A DNA stretch of 13,762 bases, from contig CAIUKX010000209.1 in NCBI GenBank assembly GCA_903899795.1, positions 1 through 13,762 on the forward strand, written 5' to 3'. This document shows positions 6,959 through 13,762 of the stretch, one piece after another. The DNA is from an uncultured Flavobacteriales bacterium (GTDB taxonomy: Bacteria > Bacteroidota > Bacteroidia > Flavobacteriales_D > Crocinitomicaceae). Numbering within the stretch: the stretch's first letter is position 1; every line of letters begins with the position of its first letter. The translations under genes and the position numbers were made by a program. Under the pieces are notes generated by a model. It worked only from the letters and a program-made list of their open reading frames with translations, was not told where the DNA came from and ran no database searches.

Positions 6959-9900
6959 CTATTCAATCACTACTTTCTGTGTTCTGCGAACGTTCTGATC
7001 ATCCGTCAGGGAAACGACATAAATGCCTTTTTCACGGAGGTGATAAACTTTCGAAACTATTTTTTCATCGATTTTTTCAGTTCGAATCACCTGTCCCAGC
7101 ATATTGGTAATCTCTAAAGTGTATTTTTTTCCTTCTTCTACATTCAGGTTGATGGTATATTGTCCTTCGTTTGGATTGGGGTAGATCGTAAAGACGGAAG
7201 ATTTCTTTGTCAATTCATTTACTTTCGTTGTCGTTGTTAGATTGATGTTGTCAATATACAACCGTTGTCCGAAGTGTCCCCGGCTTTCAAAAATGACCAT
7301 TACTTTCGGTTGACCGACATATGCATTCAGATTGATCATCTCGGTTCGCCACTGATTGGTGGTTGGAATGAGGGCGCTGTCTGAAAGTGGTTGTGCGAGA
7401 GTTGCCAATGTCATGCCGCCTTTGTCGTAAACAGAAGTATAAGTTACTCCGCAATCGGTTGATATAAGTACACCAAGACTATCACTGTATTGTCCCAAAT
7501 TGTAGGGTGTATAAGCAACATCGAAGGTTAATTGAGCATCTGTCAATGCTGAAAAATCGTAATTCGCAGTTTCGATGTGATCTTTGGCTCCGGCATCATC
7601 ATTGTTGTAATTATCGTAGAGCATACTTTCCATTGATCCGGTAGCTCCGGCTGCGGTCGTCCGTTCCCAATTGTAGCCATTTCCGGCATTGACATTGATC
7701 CAGTTTTGAGGAGGGAATAGTGCCCCACTGAAATTTTGAGAAACAGGTAATGCAGAAACGGTAGGACCACTGACAGTGACCATATTTGTTACTGTTTTAG
7801 TATCGGTTCCATTTCCATTCGTAACGGTCAATGTCACGGAATACGAGCCAACAGCATCATAAACGACTTTCGGATTACGAACAGTTGTTGAACTGACATA
7901 ACTTGCTCCTGGAAAAGACCATTGCCAGGTTGCGCCGGATACCGATAAGGCAGAATAATCTTCGAAGTAGAAAGTATCAACAGGAGCAGGGCAATTATAA
8001 GCAATTTGTTTATCGACCATCGGTTGAGCTACGGGAAGTGAAGGTTCAAAAAGAGGAGCTTCCCAAACACCGTTTCCTGCCAACCGAATTTTATTATCCC
8101 GGTAAAAAGGTCGCATAAAAGTAGCGTAACCATTCGCTGGTAAACCACTTAAATAACTTTGCCAATCGGATTGTGAATTGTTACGGTAAAACACTTGTCC
8201 ATTGTAACCGCCAATGTAGACTCCACCATTGGTGCCCATTTGGTGAACAATATTCAGAATCTGCATGCTTCCGATAGCTGAAGTGGTTAAATTGGTCCAG
8301 CTGCTTCCTCCGTTTGTTGTGTGATAGACTTTGTGCGAACTGTTTCCATCTTTTAATGCCACCCAAAGTTCATTTTCGTTGCTTTCGCTCGCTGTGATTT
8401 CTTTGTAGCGTTGTTCGCCGTTACTTGCTCCTGGAATAGCTGTCATTGTTGTCCAGGTTGCGCCACCATCGTTTGTTTTCCAGATGACTCCTGTGGTATT
8501 GTTCATTTCGACAACATAGATATAGTCGGGATTTTTTCTGGAAATTTCAATTTGCATGATGGAAGCTCCGGGTGAAGTTGCTGAAAATAAAGTGGTAAAG
8601 TTGATCCCTCCATCGGTTGTTTTCAGAAAATCGCTGCCGTTTCCGATGTAAAAGGTTTTCGGACAATTAGGATGCCATTCCAATTCACTGGATTCAACAT
8701 CCCAATACGATTCATTTGGATATTTGCTAATATTGGGAATGCTCGCATAAGGAGTGTTAAATGTTGAAGGAATTTTCCATCCACCGATATCCGAACAATA
8801 CATTTGTTCGTTGAACATAGGATTCACGTAGCCTGTTGGAGATTCGCCTCCACCCATGCGCATGGTGCGATGCTGACAGTTTTCATTGTAAGCCAAATCA
8901 CCATTGTGGTAAAGCCCCCCGACAAAAATATTGGTATTCCATCCTTGGTTGAATCCCCACCACGAACCTCCATTCAAACCTTTTACGCGGGATAATGATT
9001 CGGAAGTATAAAAATCGGTGGAGTAGGTTACCCCTCCATCGGATGAAACCCAGCTTTCTGTGCCGATCGCTTTAGCACATTGGTAATCGACATGGATGCG
9101 AACATCACCCCCGCAGTATCCGGACTTGCAGGTGAAATTAACTCCACCATCGACCGACTTATAAATGCTTTGTGTCCCCACAAGTAATTCATTTGCATTG
9201 GTCGGCGAAACCAAGATGACAAAATCGTAATATCCTTGCCCATTGTCCATCGGGAAACTGGTTGAACCTCCTATAGCAACTACGTTCCATGAATTTCCTC
9301 CATCCGTACTTTTGTGGAGAATAGGATTGGTTGCTGTCAATTGAGCTACGTAAACTGTATTTGGATCTGCTGCTGTTACTCCAATCAGTGCTTCTCCACC
9401 GGTATAAGCAGTCGACCATCCATTGTTTTGTACATTGAAGGATTGTCCGCCGTCAGTGGATTTCCAGCATTCATAGAAATTGATGTTCGTATTTTTGAGA
9501 ACCGTATAAACGATGTTGGCATCCACCAGAGAAACTTTCACATCAGTAGCACCGGATGTTGTGATATTGGTGAAATTCAGTCCGGCGTCCGTACTTCTAT
9601 ACACTCCTTGATTGGTAGCGGCCAGAACGATGTTTTGACTCAGAGCTGTGACTTCCAGTATATTTACTCCCAGGTTGGAAACATTAAGTGAAGTTGCCCA
9701 CGTATCTCCACCATCAATCGATCGGTAGATGTAATTGTTGTTTCCGACTAAAACAATGTCCGGATTCGTAGGATGAATAACGACTGCATCAATTCCACCA
9801 AAATTCATTCCCAATCCAATTTGAGTCCAGTTTAAACCTTGATCAGTTGTCTTGAAAAATCCTCCGGATTCAGCAGCGGCGTACATTATCGAAGTATTTC

Positions 9901-10411
9901 CTTTGAAAACATCGAAAGTATAGATGTTTGAAATTTCGTCGACCATAGGTTGTGAAGCGTTATCATTGACCGGCCAGTAGGTTTCAGCATTTACCGGATT
10001 CCAGATTGTTTTATTTAAACTTTTACCTGCCGAAGTGTTCGCTCGCTGCCCGATACTTTGTAAAGCTTTGGTTTCATCAATAAAACCTTCTGCGGTGATG
10101 AAAGGTTTGTAGATTTGAATCAATCGAAAGTAATATTCTTCGTAGCGCTCTTCCAATGCTCTTTCCCGTTCACTTTTCCTGTGTTTTTCTTTATCGATTT
10201 TCTCGTTTTTTTCTTCCTCTTTTTCTCTTAATTCATGAGCTTTATTTACCTCTCTTAAATTAATCGGATATTGGTACAACAATTTTGCCCACTTTGGCAT
10301 ATCATGATCTTTTTGTGGAATACACAATGGATTTATGAGGCTTTGGGAGTAACTTTTGGCAGAAGTAAAGAATAGTCCAAATAAGAGTAATGTGAGAGCA
10401 GTCCTTTTCAT
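6959..10411 (-). CDS. Asp-box beta-propeller / PKD / jelly-roll protein with T9SS type A sorting domain
   Basis: A 1150-residue exported protein. Order: signal peptide (1-23, cleavage after SYSQ); a very charged Lys/Glu/Arg helix (about 53-100); a sortilin/BNR-type propeller region (about 160-790); a PKD domain (about 800-880; WQWSFPGA, NPKVVYDAVGSYSVTLTV); a MAM- or jelly-roll-like domain (about 885-1058; QNFSGALFPPQNW, STDCGVTYTSVYD, YIDNINL); and a T9SS type A domain (about 1072-1150; FTIYPNPNEGQYTINL, QKVVIE). Ten Asp boxes are visible: residues 188, 231, 273, 318, 368, 419, 456, 598, 646 and 698 (for example STDGGNSW, SIDGGDTW, TNDGGATW). The propeller resembles VPS10/GH74-like folds. 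Catalytic residues cannot be assigned, so a hydrolase role is only possible. The ATG is supported by a promoter and a short leader upstream. A gap of 245 bp separates it from the adhesin gene, so that gene probably has its own transcription start. Confidence 0.88.
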   Translation of the reverse strand: MKRTALTLLLFGLFFTSAKSYSQSLINPLCIPQKDHDMPKWAKLLYQYPINLREVNKAHELREKEEEKNEKIDKEKHRKSERERALEERYEEYYFRLIQIYKPFITAEGFIDETKALQSIGQRANTSAGKSLNKTIWNPVNAETYWPVNDNASQPMVDEISNIYTFDVFKGNTSIMYAAAESGGFFKTTDQGLNWTQIGLGMNFGGIDAVVIHPTNPDIVLVGNNNYIYRSIDGGDTWATSLNVSNLGVNILEVTALSQNIVLAATNQGVYRSTDAGLNFTNITTSGATDVKVSLVDANIVYTVLKNTNINFYECWKSTDGGQSFNVQNNGWSTAYTGGEALIGVTAADPNTVYVAQLTATNPILHKSTDGGNSWNVVAIGGSTSFPMDNGQGYYDFVILVSPTNANELLVGTQSIYKSVDGGVNFTCKSGYCGGDVRIHVDYQCAKAIGTESWVSSDGGVTYSTDFYTSESLSRVKGLNGGSWWGFNQGWNTNIFVGGLYHNGDLAYNENCQHRTMRMGGGESPTGYVNPMFNEQMYCSDIGGWKIPSTFNTPYASIPNISKYPNESYWDVESSELEWHPNCPKTFYIGNGSDFLKTTDGGINFTTLFSATSPGASIMQIEISRKNPDYIYVVEMNNTTGVIWKTNDGGATWTTMTAIPGASNGEQRYKEITASESNENELWVALKDGNSSHKVYHTTNGGSSWTNLTTSAIGSMQILNIVHQMGTNGGVYIGGYNGQVFYRNNSQSDWQSYLSGLPANGYATFMRPFYRDNKIRLAGNGVWEAPLFEPSLPVAQPMVDKQIAYNCPAPVDTFYFEDYSALSVSGATWQWSFPGASYVSSTTVRNPKVVYDAVGSYSVTLTVTNGNGTDTKTVTNMVTVSGPTVSALPVSQNFSGALFPPQNWINVNAGNGYNWERTTAAGATGSMESMLYDNYNNDDAGAKDHIETANYDFSALTDAQLTFDVAYTPYNLGQYSDSLGVLISTDCGVTYTSVYDKGGMTLATLAQPLSDSALIPTTNQWRTEMINLNAYVGQPKVMVIFESRGHFGQRLYIDNINLTTTTKVNELTKKSSVFTIYPNPNEGQYTINLNVEEGKKYTLEITNMLGQVIRTEKIDEKIVSKVYHLREKGIYVVSLTDDQNVRRTQKVVIE

Positions 10412-10443
10412 AGTAATTTGTTTAGCGAGTACTATTTACAGCA

Positions 10444-10463
10444 TTGTAGATCAGTATCTACAA
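10444..10463 (-). promoter_or_regulatory. 8-bp perfect hairpin / operator-like inverted repeat in the 5' leader
   Basis: TTGTAGAT (10444-10451) and ATCTACAA (10456-10463) are exact reverse complements around a 4-nt loop. The repeat starts at or just after the predicted transcription start of the 6959-10411 gene. It could form a stable 5' hairpin in the mRNA or serve as a dimeric repressor operator overlapping the start site. Confidence 0.5.
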
Positions 10464-10471
10464 GCCATGGA

Positions 10472-10501
10472 CAAAAGTAAATCAAATATTGGTTAGACAA
10501 A
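10472..10501 (-). promoter_or_regulatory. Bacteroidota-type promoter for the Asp-box protein gene
   Basis: On the minus strand, TTTG (10501-10498), an 18-bp spacer and TACTTTTG (10479-10472) match the Bacteroidota primary sigma factor pattern TTG/TTTG - N17-23 - TAnnTTTG. Transcription would begin near 10465, giving a leader of about 54 nt before the ATG at 10411. Confidence 0.6.
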
Positions 10502-10650
10502 CAAAAACGATTCAGTAAAAATGAATGGATTGAAAAAAATGCGTTAAAAAAATAACGATTTAATTTTTCTATGCGAATATTGAATAGAGCATGGTACGCC
10601 TGCTAAAGCTTCAACGATTTTATAAAAATTCGACTAAAACAACTCAAAAA

Positions 10651-11133
10651 TCACTTCAACTTCTCAGCGCTTTCCATCACTTTTTGTTTCATTTCTTCCA
10701 TGTAGGCAAGTAGTTTCTCGAGCATAATCGGATCAGAAGCACCGACAATTTTTGCTGCGAGAATACCGGCATTTTTTGCTGCATTCAAGGCGACAGTAGC
10801 AACAGGAATTCCATTCGGCATTTGAAGAATGGATAAAATACTGTCCCAGCCATCAATCGAATTACTTGATTTCACAGGAACACCAATGACAGGAAGCGGA
10901 GTCAACGAAGCTGTCATTCCAGGTAAATGTGCTGCGCCACCGGCTCCGGCAATGATCACTTTCAAACCTCTTTTATGCGCATTTTTTGCGTAGTCGAACA
11001 TCAATTCCGGAGTTCGGTGAGCCGATACAATGTTGATTTCGTACTCGATTCCGAAAACGGCTAGTATATCAGCCGCATCTTGCATTACCGGTAAATCCGA
11101 TGCACTTCCCATGATGATTCCTACTTCTGGCAT
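10651..11133 (-). CDS. purE: N5-carboxyaminoimidazole ribonucleotide mutase
   Basis: PurE converts N5-carboxyaminoimidazole ribonucleotide to 4-carboxyaminoimidazole ribonucleotide in cytoplasmic de novo purine synthesis, normally after PurK. The 160-residue product has the class I family motifs: GSASDLPVM near the N-terminus, SAHRTP with the catalytic histidine, AGAGGAAHLPGM, GVPV and QMPNGIPVAT. Length matches the family (about 160-170). The frame continues six codons upstream to a TTG at 11151, but that TTG lies inside the -7 box of a strong promoter (11149-11156), so it would not be in the mRNA; the ATG at 11131-11133 is chosen and gives the usual short N-terminus (MPEVGIIMGS). purK is not adjacent: the neighbours are a T9SS protein and a repeat protein, so it appears to be a single-gene unit. 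Confidence 0.95.
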   Translation of the reverse strand: MPEVGIIMGSASDLPVMQDAADILAVFGIEYEINIVSAHRTPELMFDYAKNAHKRGLKVIIAGAGGAAHLPGMTASLTPLPVIGVPVKSSNSIDGWDSILSILQMPNGIPVATVALNAAKNAGILAAKIVGASDPIMLEKLLAYMEEMKQKVMESAEKLK

Positions 11134-11148
11134 ATTCTTTATTTTTTG

Positions 11149-11177
11149 CAAAGGTAGTGATTTTGATGAATCAACAA
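11149..11177 (-). promoter_or_regulatory. Bacteroidota-type promoter for purE with very short leader
   Basis: On the minus strand, TTG (11177-11175), an 18-bp spacer and TACCTTTG (11156-11149) fit the TTG - N17-23 - TAnnTTTG pattern exactly. Only 15 nt separate the -7 box from the ATG at 11133, so the expected untranslated leader is about 8-10 nt, A-rich and without a Shine-Dalgarno site. No riboswitch could fit. Confidence 0.7.
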
Positions 11178-11211
11178 GAAATTAACCACTCTTCTGATTC
11201 CATATCATACA

Positions 11212-13761
11212 TCAAAAACTGGGTGTGCCAATAAAAGAGTGACCGTGTCTTCTACGATTTCTTCGTTGCTTTCCGTAAAAGTCAGGAGTAGTTGGTTTGT
11301 AGATCATATAATTCTCTTCGTGCATCGAAATCCCTTTCAGGTAGGTATGGACAACAATGTCTAAATCACTTTCACGTTCTTTGATGATTTGTTCAAAATT
11401 GGGGAGATCAGGATCGAGACAGATATCTCCGAGGTATTTGATTTTACCAAGATCTCCTGTAATCCATCTTCCTTCTTTTTTCCCAAGAACATACTTTCCA
11501 ACCTGATTTAATTTGCCGAAAGGATCGTAGAATTTCCATACTCCGACAGCTAATCCATCTTTCATCATTCCTTCACTTTGGAGAACGCCATTGTCATAGT
11601 AGTTTTTTACAAGACCATTCATACGATGACTTCCGGGTTTTTCCCAAAAGGTATAGAATTGCCTGATTTCGTAATGATCATTATTGGAACAATCGTATTT
11701 TTGATAACGGTCGATAACATAGCTTTTACTGATTTTATTTCCCAGAGAATCATACAATGTAAATACCCCTGAACTCGGAAAAGAAACAGAGTCATTCAAG
11801 TGGATGGTTGTATCTTGAAAATTAATCTCATAGAGAAGTTTCCCTTCATATGAATAATGCTTCCAGTGGCCATTTTGTTTGAACGAACTCATATCTCCCT
11901 CACGTGCAACCTTTCCATTTGCATAGTACTTGATCAAACGATATTTTCTAAATTTTTTGGGTACAACTGAGTTGTAGTCATAATAAGAAGTATCGATACC
12001 GGATGAGTTCGTACGATGACTTGATGGCACATCCAAAGCATATTTAAATCTGTAAAAATCAATTTTGTCGTAAAAAGTTTTGGGTATAAAATTGATTGAA
12101 TCACTGAGAGGGAATTGGTAGCTGACATCTAAAAGTCCTTTGTCGAAGTTATTTTCCCGGAGTACATATTTGGCATCATCTAAAATCACCTCGGAAATGA
12201 TTTTACCAATTGTGTCGAACTGACGATATGAATTGTTTTCCAGTTTGAATTCTATTTTTCCATCGTTGTAATACTTGTAGGCATTTCCGGTGATGATATC
12301 ATTGGTGTAATTTGCTTTCAGGAAAAATGATGTATCTCCTTTCGCTTTCAACAAGTAGAATACATATCGGCCATTTAATACATCATCGGTGTAATTTTTC
12401 TCAACAAAATACGTATTGTCTTCCGTGATAATTTCCTTACCATTTTTCAATCCTCTATTGTAGTTTGTTTGAATTTTTTCATCATCATCATAATAGAGTG
12501 CTGTACCGTTGAGTGAATTGTTGAGGAAAGTTTCGGAAACGATCGTTTCATAGGTATGCATCCCTTTCTTTCTGACGACTATTACAGATCCGTTTAGTTG
12601 ATTTTTTGAAAAATCAGCGGTTCCAGCTGTGTTTGTTTCAGCGTCTTCAAACACCCATTTGCCTGATGCCTGACCGTTGATATAGCTGGATTTTAATTCG
12701 TAGGTATTGAAAGTTACCGTTAGATCGATTGGGGAGAGGTCTGAAAAGAAAATTTCGTCTAAATAAGGGTTAAGACTGACCTGGTTGCAAATAAAATCAA
12801 TGTACTTGATTGATTGGATTTCTTTTCCTTTCGCGATTTTTTTTCTGACCCGATCCAGCATTCGAAAACTTTTTCTGGGTATCAGGAGTTGAGCGCTTAA
12901 GTCAGAAGAATTATACTTAAAATGCCAGCTGTTTTTGAGCTCGAAAGTACCTGTAAAGGGTAGGTCGTTTTTCAGTAAAGTTTTTGAGAGGGGTGGATTC
13001 GAATAATCAAAATCTTTGAGCACCGAATGAATTACGATAGCTTCATAGATGGATCGATTGTGAAGTGAATTGGTTTCATATAAAGTATGCAAGCAAAAAT
13101 CACCAATGTGTTTTTTTGATTGCAAAGTTACAGTAGCAAATGACGGATCAAATTGTGCTTCTTTTTCAATGAGTAGTTTTCCGCTAACGGCAAATTCTTT
13201 TTGGATTAGTTTTCGTTCTTTGCCGTTGTAGTAGGTAATTTCACAAACGGATGTATCAGAGTGATACCATTTCTTGTAGATCAAAACCGAATCGTTGGGA
13301 TTGAATGAATTTGAGTCGATAATTGCTCTGTAAATAAAGTATGGATAAATGTATTCAGCTATTAAATTTCCAATTTGACATTTTTTAGATTGAGTTGCAT
13401 CAAAATTTGAGCGAATGTAATTCCCTTTTGGATCGTATATATTTTCAATGAAAAGTTTCCCTTTGGTGTCAAAAAGTCGACGGCTGTATTGATTAGAATC
13501 CGGTAAAAAAGCGACAATATCGAATGGCTTTCCATTGTCCCAAAAGATCGTATCTTCTTTTTGAAGGTGGTCATCTTTAAAATTAAATCGAAACATCAAT
13601 TGCCCGTTGGGATAGTAGTTTTCGTACACACCGGTATATTTAAACCGGATTCCCAATTCATCGGTTAGTTGTTGACTGCTTACAAAAGTTCGTTGTAGTT
13701 GATTGTAATAGAGGTTTTTCAGAATGGAAGAAACTTGATTGTAGCGATATTGGTTGGGATT
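11212..13761 (-). CDS. Large MORN_2 / YwqK-like repeat protein, 5' end outside window
   Basis: At least 849 residues; the frame is open to the right edge, so the N-terminus is missing. A TTG at 13654-13656 is merely internal: in-frame codons upstream read NPNQYRYNQVSSILKN and continue the protein. It carries scattered tyrosine-rich repeats of the MORN_2 kind, built on 'xYYxNGxxxxxxxFxxxxxxGxWxxY': YYPNGQLMFRF near the N-terminal edge, YYNDGKIEFKLEN mid-protein, then YYANGKVAREGD, YYDNGVLQSEGMMKDG and GVWKFYDPFGKL near the C-terminus. Between them are degenerate copies. The C-terminus is basic (KQRRNRRRHGH) and there is no T9SS domain. Such proteins are often labelled 'YwqK family antitoxin', but no toxin partner is visible. 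Function and location are unknown; a surface or envelope role is plausible if a signal peptide lies upstream. The stop codon is 78 bp before the purE start, and purE has its own promoter. Confidence 0.8.
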   Translation of the reverse strand, partial: NPNQYRYNQVSSILKNLYYNQLQRTFVSSQQLTDELGIRFKYTGVYENYYPNGQLMFRFNFKDDHLQKEDTIFWDNGKPFDIVAFLPDSNQYSRRLFDTKGKLFIENIYDPKGNYIRSNFDATQSKKCQIGNLIAEYIYPYFIYRAIIDSNSFNPNDSVLIYKKWYHSDTSVCEITYYNGKERKLIQKEFAVSGKLLIEKEAQFDPSFATVTLQSKKHIGDFCLHTLYETNSLHNRSIYEAIVIHSVLKDFDYSNPPLSKTLLKNDLPFTGTFELKNSWHFKYNSSDLSAQLLIPRKSFRMLDRVRKKIAKGKEIQSIKYIDFICNQVSLNPYLDEIFFSDLSPIDLTVTFNTYELKSSYINGQASGKWVFEDAETNTAGTADFSKNQLNGSVIVVRKKGMHTYETIVSETFLNNSLNGTALYYDDDEKIQTNYNRGLKNGKEIITEDNTYFVEKNYTDDVLNGRYVFYLLKAKGDTSFFLKANYTNDIITGNAYKYYNDGKIEFKLENNSYRQFDTIGKIISEVILDDAKYVLRENNFDKGLLDVSYQFPLSDSINFIPKTFYDKIDFYRFKYALDVPSSHRTNSSGIDTSYYDYNSVVPKKFRKYRLIKYYANGKVAREGDMSSFKQNGHWKHYSYEGKLLYEINFQDTTIHLNDSVSFPSSGVFTLYDSLGNKISKSYVIDRYQKYDCSNNDHYEIRQFYTFWEKPGSHRMNGLVKNYYDNGVLQSEGMMKDGLAVGVWKFYDPFGKLNQVGKYVLGKKEGRWITGDLGKIKYLGDICLDPDLPNFEQIIKERESDLDIVVHTYLKGISMHEENYMIYKPTTPDFYGKQRRNRRRHGHSFIGTPSF

Positions 13762-13762
13762 G

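Noticed and set aside
9314..9691. 125-residue open frame on the plus strand
   Set aside because: It lies antisense within the well-supported Asp-box protein gene, has no recognisable domain and no promoter; it is a shadow frame.
6959..10411. GH74-type xyloglucanase
   Set aside because: The Asp-box propeller resembles that fold, but I cannot identify the catalytic acid residues or a substrate cleft from the sequence, so only a propeller is claimed.
10614..10632. AT-rich hairpin after purE as an intrinsic terminator
   Set aside because: The stem is almost all A-T pairs with a bulge and has no clear T tract following on the minus strand; too weak to call.
11134..11151. TTG start of purE giving a 166-residue product
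   Set aside because: The TTG lies inside the predicted -7 promoter box, and the ATG at 11133 gives the normal family N-terminus.
13654..13656. TTG as the start of the MORN_2-like gene
   Set aside because: The frame continues without a stop to the window edge, and the extra residues look like normal protein sequence; the gene is cut by the window.
11212..13761. Antitoxin of a toxin-antitoxin pair, from the YwqK family label
   Set aside because: No toxin-sized partner gene is adjacent, and the label comes from repeat similarity rather than evidence of antitoxin function.

Overview
The window looks like chromosomal DNA from a Bacteroidota bacterium, most plausibly a flavobacterium-like lineage (Flavobacteriales, perhaps Crocinitomicaceae; this rank is inferred). 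Evidence: AT-rich DNA, start codons preceded by A-rich leaders rather than Shine-Dalgarno sequences, two matches to the Bacteroidota promoter pattern (TTG or TTTG, about 18 bp, TAnnTTTG), a TPR/membrane/helix-turn-helix regulator of a type common in this phylum, and three consecutive secreted proteins ending in a type IX secretion system (T9SS) type A sorting domain with its 'PNP' motif.

Layout. At the left edge (2-1117, +) lies the 3' part of a membrane-bound TPR/helix-turn-helix regulator; its start is outside the window. A 592-bp non-coding interval (1118-1709) separates it from the convergent genes that follow. It holds two direct copies of a ~127-bp element with perfect 15-bp inverted arms, about 90% identical by eye, plus a 10-bp-stem hairpin abutting the second copy. 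Then, all on the minus strand, come a small jelly-roll-like T9SS cargo protein (1710-2591) and, 36 bp upstream of it and probably co-transcribed, a giant parallel beta-helix T9SS adhesin-like protein (2628-6713). Upstream of the adhesin is a 245-bp gap with three copies of a 9-bp motif, two of them within a 13-bp perfect inverted repeat. Next is an Asp-box propeller/PKD/jelly-roll T9SS protein (6959-10411) with a good promoter and a hairpin in its leader. The housekeeping gene purE (10651-11133) follows with its own promoter, and the right edge carries a large MORN_2/YwqK-like repeat protein (11212-13761, 5' end outside the window).

How it works together. The three T9SS proteins should be exported by Sec and then moved across the outer membrane by T9SS, giving a set of surface or secreted repeat proteins likely to act in adhesion or binding of polymers. 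No catalytic domain is certain in any of them. purE belongs to purine synthesis and appears to be an unrelated neighbour. The TPR/HTH protein is convergent with the secreted genes, and nothing in the sequence ties it to them.

I see no phage, insertion sequence transposase, CRISPR array, tRNA or rRNA. I did not find a convincing undescribed multi-gene system. The least explained signals are the duplicated inverted-repeat element and the operator-like motif cluster upstream of the adhesin gene.
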